A stretch of 64,000 bases of DNA, taken from assembly GCA_023251095.1 (NCBI GenBank), contig JAHEZL010000013.1, positions 55,790 to 119,789 on the forward strand. Reading direction: 5' to 3'. Shown in pieces: positions 62,370 through 64,000 of this stretch. The notes beneath the pieces were generated by a model. The model made no database searches and had not been told where the DNA came from. It was given only the letters and a program-made list of their open reading frames with translations. The position numbers and the translations under genes are program-made. Within the stretch, counting starts at the first letter, position 1, and each line of letters opens with the position of its first letter. This DNA comes from Flavobacteriales bacterium. Lineage in GTDB: Bacteria > Bacteroidota > Bacteroidia > Flavobacteriales_C > GCA-002722245.

Positions 62370-62452
62370 TGAATAAGTGTTCAAAAGTCACTTTTATTTT
62401 TCCAAAAAATAGTCGTTAATTCGCGTTTCTGGAGGGGATTCTTTTGTATAAA

Positions 62453-62485
62453 ATTTATTGAAAAGATTTATTGAAAAGATTTATT
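62453..62485. repeat. Short tandem repeat, 13-base unit, about 2.5 copies
   Basis: ATTTATTGAAAAG repeats at 62453-62465 and 62466-62478, with a partial third copy to 62485. It lies in the 211-base gap before the last gene, which otherwise shows no clear promoter or RNA gene. Copy number may vary between strains. Confidence 0.7.
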
Positions 62486-62580
62486 TTATAGTATCTATTT
62501 ATTTCTCGGGCAAGACATGAATTCAAAATGTCTATAAAATTTTTCAAAGACTTATTTATTTTATTCTAATTCATTTGAAA

Positions 62581-63852
62581 ATGAAAGCTTGTGCATTTTT
62601 ATTTATTTTTTTAATGTTTATTGCCGCTTCTGTAAGAGGGCAATGTACCGCAATGCCTGCCGAACCGGCTTGTTCGGGAACGGCTTTAGCAAACAATACC
62701 AATATAAACGGCGGTAGTACTTACTACTCTAACGGCGGTACTTTTACCGGACTCAATTTAAATGGCGGAACGCTTTTGTTGTGTTCGGGTACTACTACCT
62801 TATCCGGAAGTTTTAATTCGGGTTCACTCATTATTAAGAACGGAGCAATTTTAACTACAGGCATTTCTCAAATTGCCAGCGGTTGTTCTATGTACAATTA
62901 CGGAACGGTTACTTTTTCTTCGGGATTGCTGGTGAATAGCGCTACCGCCTGTATGAATGCCTTGGGAGCTAAAGTAAATATCACCGGTAATTTAACGGGC
63001 AACAGTGCTACCTTTGTGAACTATGGCGGGGTGGTGGCTACAGGTACTTTGGGCGATTGGCAAAATAGTGGTGGAGTTTGTCAGGGAGATGCGGCAAGGA
63101 TGTCAGTAGCCAATGTAAATTGGACTTCTATCAATACCTGGTTTGAAACTCCTACAGGCAGCTCTTGCATCAGTTATTCGGGTACGGCTACTTCCAGTAA
63201 TTTCCATACGTTTAGCGGAACTGCGGGAACCAATGTTTGCGAAAAGGTTGGTGCTTCCGACGAAAGTGGAAATGGAAGTTGGGGAAGTGCAACACTCACG
63301 CAATCTTGTGTTGATTGCAATGCCATTCTTCCTGTTGAATTGCTGTCGTTTGCTGTTGCGTGTGATAAAACCAATGAAAATAAAATTATTGCGCAATGGG
63401 CCACAGCTTCTGAAATCAATAATTCACATTTTGATTTGGAACAATCTGCTGATATGGTAAATTTCAAATCTGTTGCTCAGGTGAATGGCGCGGGCAACAG
63501 TACTCAACTTATTGCATACTCTATTGAAATTTTCCGTGATGAGAAAAATGGTGTGTACTATCGTTTAAAACAAACCGATTACGATGGTAAAATCGCTTAT
63601 TTCGCTGCAGCATCTGCTTCGAATTGCACACATAATAATTTCATAAAAGTGATGAACAATTCTTTTGTGATTGATAAAACAAGTTTTGATTTAATGGGAG
63701 GAGAATTGTTTGATGTTACCGGCCGACTCATCAGAACTTACGATTTCAGTCAGCTTCCTGCAGGAGTGAATAAATTTAGTATTGATGATTCGCCAAGTGC
63801 GATGTATGTGTTGAGGTTGCAGTATGCGGCTTATAAAATGAATGAGAATTAG
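62581..63852 (+). CDS. Secreted protein with T9SS-like C-terminal region
   Basis: A 423-residue exported protein of unknown function. From the ATG at 62581 it has a signal peptide (LFIFLMFIAASVRGQ); a TTG at 62575 would add only two residues. Residues about 20-220 are Gly, Ser, Thr and Asn rich with beta-helix-like repeats (NLNGGTLLLCSGTTTLSG, LLVNSATACM), as in surface adhesins. From 250 the segment LPVELLSFAVACDKTNENK, QWATASEINNSHFDLEQS and YYRLKQTDYDGK is the module very common before T9SS tails, and the last about 50 residues (GGELFDVTGRLIRTYDF, AMYVLRL) look like a type A sorting domain. Confidence 0.75.
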   Translation: MKACAFLFIFLMFIAASVRGQCTAMPAEPACSGTALANNTNINGGSTYYSNGGTFTGLNLNGGTLLLCSGTTTLSGSFNSGSLIIKNGAILTTGISQIASGCSMYNYGTVTFSSGLLVNSATACMNALGAKVNITGNLTGNSATFVNYGGVVATGTLGDWQNSGGVCQGDAARMSVANVNWTSINTWFETPTGSSCISYSGTATSSNFHTFSGTAGTNVCEKVGASDESGNGSWGSATLTQSCVDCNAILPVELLSFAVACDKTNENKIIAQWATASEINNSHFDLEQSADMVNFKSVAQVNGAGNSTQLIAYSIEIFRDEKNGVYYRLKQTDYDGKIAYFAAASASNCTHNNFIKVMNNSFVIDKTSFDLMGGELFDVTGRLIRTYDFSQLPAGVNKFSIDDSPSAMYVLRLQYAAYKMNEN

Positions 63853-64000
63853 ATTTTCTCTCTTGCTTATTATGCTTCACCAAGTTTAGCGAAGCGCACT
63901 AGCGTCCTAACATAATTAAAAGAGAATCAGTTGATTGTGATTTTCTTTCCCTTTTTCATTTGCTTGATAGTGCTGAAATAGTTGATTTACGGGAGTTTTA

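Noticed and set aside
62453..62485. Possible CRISPR-like repeats
   Set aside because: The unit is only 13 bases, directly adjoining without spacers, and no cas gene is near.
63853..64000. Possible end of a minus-strand gene entering from the right edge
   Set aside because: Short open stretches exist in two minus frames, but nothing chooses between them and no family is recognisable in so few residues.

Overview
The window looks like chromosomal DNA of a free-living Bacteroidota. Four things point there: secreted proteins with type IX secretion (T9SS) C-terminal sorting regions, PorP/SprF-type barrels, several TonB-dependent receptors with carboxypeptidase-like N-terminal domains, and Bacteroidota-type promoter boxes (TTG then TAnnTTTG) with few clear Shine-Dalgarno sites. 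I cannot fix the order or genus. The DNA is AT-rich and densely coded. I see no tRNA, rRNA, CRISPR array or transposase.

Layout. 1-3.8 kb: a TonB-dependent receptor cut by the left edge, a coupled small regulatory-domain protein and an M23 peptidase, all on the minus strand. 3.9-6.2 kb: a family 3 glycoside hydrolase. 6.2-9.1 kb: thiL behind two glycosyltransferases. 9.3-16.6 kb: a nonulosonic (sialic-like) acid locus built as two convergent operons (NeuD-like, CMP-sugar synthetase, Gfo/Idh oxidoreductase, SDR on plus; methyltransferase, NeuB, TIM-barrel isomerase, CBS-DegT aminotransferase on minus). 16.8-25.7 kb: surface polysaccharide genes (a GT-B-like transferase, Wzm/Wzt exporter, GDP-fucose pathway gmd-fcl, two tandem GT-C membrane proteins). 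25.8-26.2 kb: rplS. 26.5-33.5 kb: a 1926-residue secreted coiled-coil protein coupled to cinA. 33.5-40 kb: terC, rpmB, M1 peptidase, epimerase, small lipoprotein, amino acid permease, XRE-S24 regulator. 40-43.2 kb: TonB receptor plus DUF4249-like lipoprotein. 43.4-48.7 kb: a 1777-residue T9SS type B protein with a GH81 beta-1,3-glucanase domain and SprB-like repeats. 48.8-52.4 kb: small lipoprotein, then an operon of ECF sigma factor, anti-sigma/PorP fusion and a second PorP/SprF. 52.6-55.8 kb: a second TonB receptor/DUF4249 pair. 55.9-64 kb: envelope coiled-coil protein, orphan ABC ATPase, a large palindromic intergenic element, SGNH hydrolase, thioesterase, HAD phosphatase, OmpA-like lipoprotein, FemAB/GNAT protein and a T9SS-like secreted protein.

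How the parts fit. The 9-26 kb block is a surface glycan locus: it makes CMP-activated nonulosonate and GDP-fucose, joins sugars with GT2, GT-B and GT-C enzymes and exports through a Wzm/Wzt ABC transporter. The 40-56 kb block is an outer-membrane secretion and uptake block: T9SS cargo, PorP/SprF partners, TonB receptors with lipoprotein partners, and a sigma/anti-sigma switch.

The most striking object is the gene at 50230-51900. Its N-terminus looks like a cytoplasmic anti-sigma domain, followed by one inner-membrane helix, a low-complexity linker of about 165 residues and a C-terminal PorP/SprF-like outer-membrane barrel. It lies directly behind its sigma factor and ahead of a second PorP. 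This may be a two-membrane-spanning sensor tied to T9SS surface secretion. Second is the nonulosonate locus, with its CBS-aminotransferase fusion and no visible NeuC or dehydratase.
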